64,000 nucleotides of DNA from assembly GCA_963792125.1 (NCBI GenBank), contig CAWBVA010000001.1, positions 1 to 64,000 of the forward strand, given 5' to 3'. Each line of letters begins with the position of its first letter. The first letter of the stretch is position 1. The notes beneath the pieces are model-generated. The model was not told the DNA's origin, made no database searches, and worked only from the letters and a program-made list of their open reading frames with translations. Both the position numbers and the translations under genes were made by a program. This document shows positions 63,417-64,000 of this stretch, piece after piece. This DNA is from Methanocella_A sp963792125. Lineage in GTDB: Archaea > Halobacteriota > Methanocellia > Methanocellales > Methanocellaceae.

Positions 63417-64000
63417 AGAAGATGGCCACGGGCAACCAGGCGGCCGCGTTCGCGGTCAAGGAATCGGACGTAGAAGTGATCGCAGCTTATCCGATCACGC
63501 CGCAGACCGAGGTCGTCGAGACGATCGCCTCCTTCGTGGAGACGAAGAAGATGGACGCTGCATATATTCGTGTAGAGAGCGAGCACTCGGCGATGGCGGC
63601 GTGCATCGGCGCCTCGTCTACCGGAGCAAGGGTATTCACCGCGACATCCAGTCACGGCCTGCTCTACATGCACGAGATGCTCCACTGGGCAGCCGGCGCG
63701 CGCCTGCCCATCGTGATGGCAAACGTCAACCGGGCCGTGGGGCCCGCCTGGAACATCTGGGCAGAGCACACGGACGCGCTGTCCCAGCGCGACACCGGAT
63801 GGATGCAGTTCTATGCCTCCACAGTGCAGGAGGTATATGATACCGTGATCATGTCATACAAGATTGCGGAGTCGGTATACCTGCCGTGCATGGTCAACCT
63901 GGACGGCTTCATCCTGAGCCACGCTATCCAGTCGCTGGACATCACGGACACGGGCGACTTCCTCCCGGAAATCGACCTGCCGCACGCTATAGACACGAAC
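63413..64000 (+). CDS. porA: Pyruvate:ferredoxin oxidoreductase alpha subunit (partial, runs off the end)
   Basis: 196 codons are visible. MKKMATGNQAAAFAVKESDV, EVIAAYPITPQTEVVETIAS (the PITPQT signature), IRVESEHSAMAACIGASSTG with GARVFTATSSHGLLYMHEML identify the alpha-subunit pyrimidine-binding domain. Translationally coupled to porB by an ATGA overlap. The 3' part lies outside the window. Confidence 0.93.
   Translation, partial: MKKMATGNQAAAFAVKESDVEVIAAYPITPQTEVVETIASFVETKKMDAAYIRVESEHSAMAACIGASSTGARVFTATSSHGLLYMHEMLHWAAGARLPIVMANVNRAVGPAWNIWAEHTDALSQRDTGWMQFYASTVQEVYDTVIMSYKIAESVYLPCMVNLDGFILSHAIQSLDITDTGDFLPEIDLPHAIDTN

Overview
The window reads as a chromosome segment of a moderately GC-rich methanogenic euryarchaeon, most like the Methanocellales (my inference; no search was run). 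Archaeal markers are deoxyhypusine synthase, an Lsm protein, Mre11/Rad50/NurA/HerA, NucS, a KaiC/KaiB pair, ADTH-synthase-like aldolase, core MetE, pyruvate:ferredoxin oxidoreductase, NikR plus a NikMN/Q/O nickel transporter, and SD motifs of the GGAGG/GGTGAT type with frequent TTG starts. One tRNA-Leu is present; there is no rRNA, CRISPR array or intact transposon.

Layout. 0-10 kb: DUF362 ferredoxin protein, then a run of secreted or anchored proteins (stand-alone I9 inhibitor, unknown exoprotein, Cu/Zn superoxide dismutase), tRNA-Leu, a metallo-beta-lactamase/rhodanese protein and a secreted subtilase. 10-14 kb: nickel uptake (nikR, cbiQ, cbiO, HD protein, cbiM/N fusion). 14-20 kb: thiL, GNAT, orphan ABC ATPase, deoxyhypusine synthase cluster, tandem Usp. 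20-27.5 kb: surface/glycosylation locus (two secreted proteins, GtrA, GT39, GT2), nucS, a chagasin-like inhibitor and a lipoprotein. 27.9-38 kb: JAMM protease, pdxS, TrmB regulator, two MFS pumps, an ABC-2 exporter with a membrane-bound HTH regulator, and a PNPOx-like protein. 38-42.3 kb: kaiC-kaiB-sensor kinase. 42.5-51.6 kb: aldolase, ABC-2 exporter, two TM2-like proteins, core MetE, Fe-S flavoprotein, HEAT protein and a wHTH regulator. 51.7-59.3 kb: mre11-rad50-nurA and a HAS-barrel partner plus herA. 59.6-64 kb: RPC34/TFE-beta-like protein with lsm, flavodoxin, MazG-like, TPR, porB and partial porA.

Three things stand out. First, a KaiC-KaiB-histidine kinase operon whose kinase starts with a degenerate receiver domain, i.e. 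a clock-like cassette without KaiA. Second, a shared promoter architecture (a TTTAAC..GTTAAAG palindrome and a CRCTAA element exactly 70 bp downstream) in front of three genes of the 20-22 kb surface locus, with a looser copy before an MFS pump. Third, an unusually high density of reading-frame breaks: I count 24 in 18 otherwise well conserved genes, 21 being +1, plus one in-frame TGA and four genes whose only start at SD distance is ATA, ACG, CTG or ATC. Because essential genes (rad50, kaiC, aldolase) are hit, consensus errors in the sequence are the simplest explanation; coordinates given for such genes span the repaired frame.
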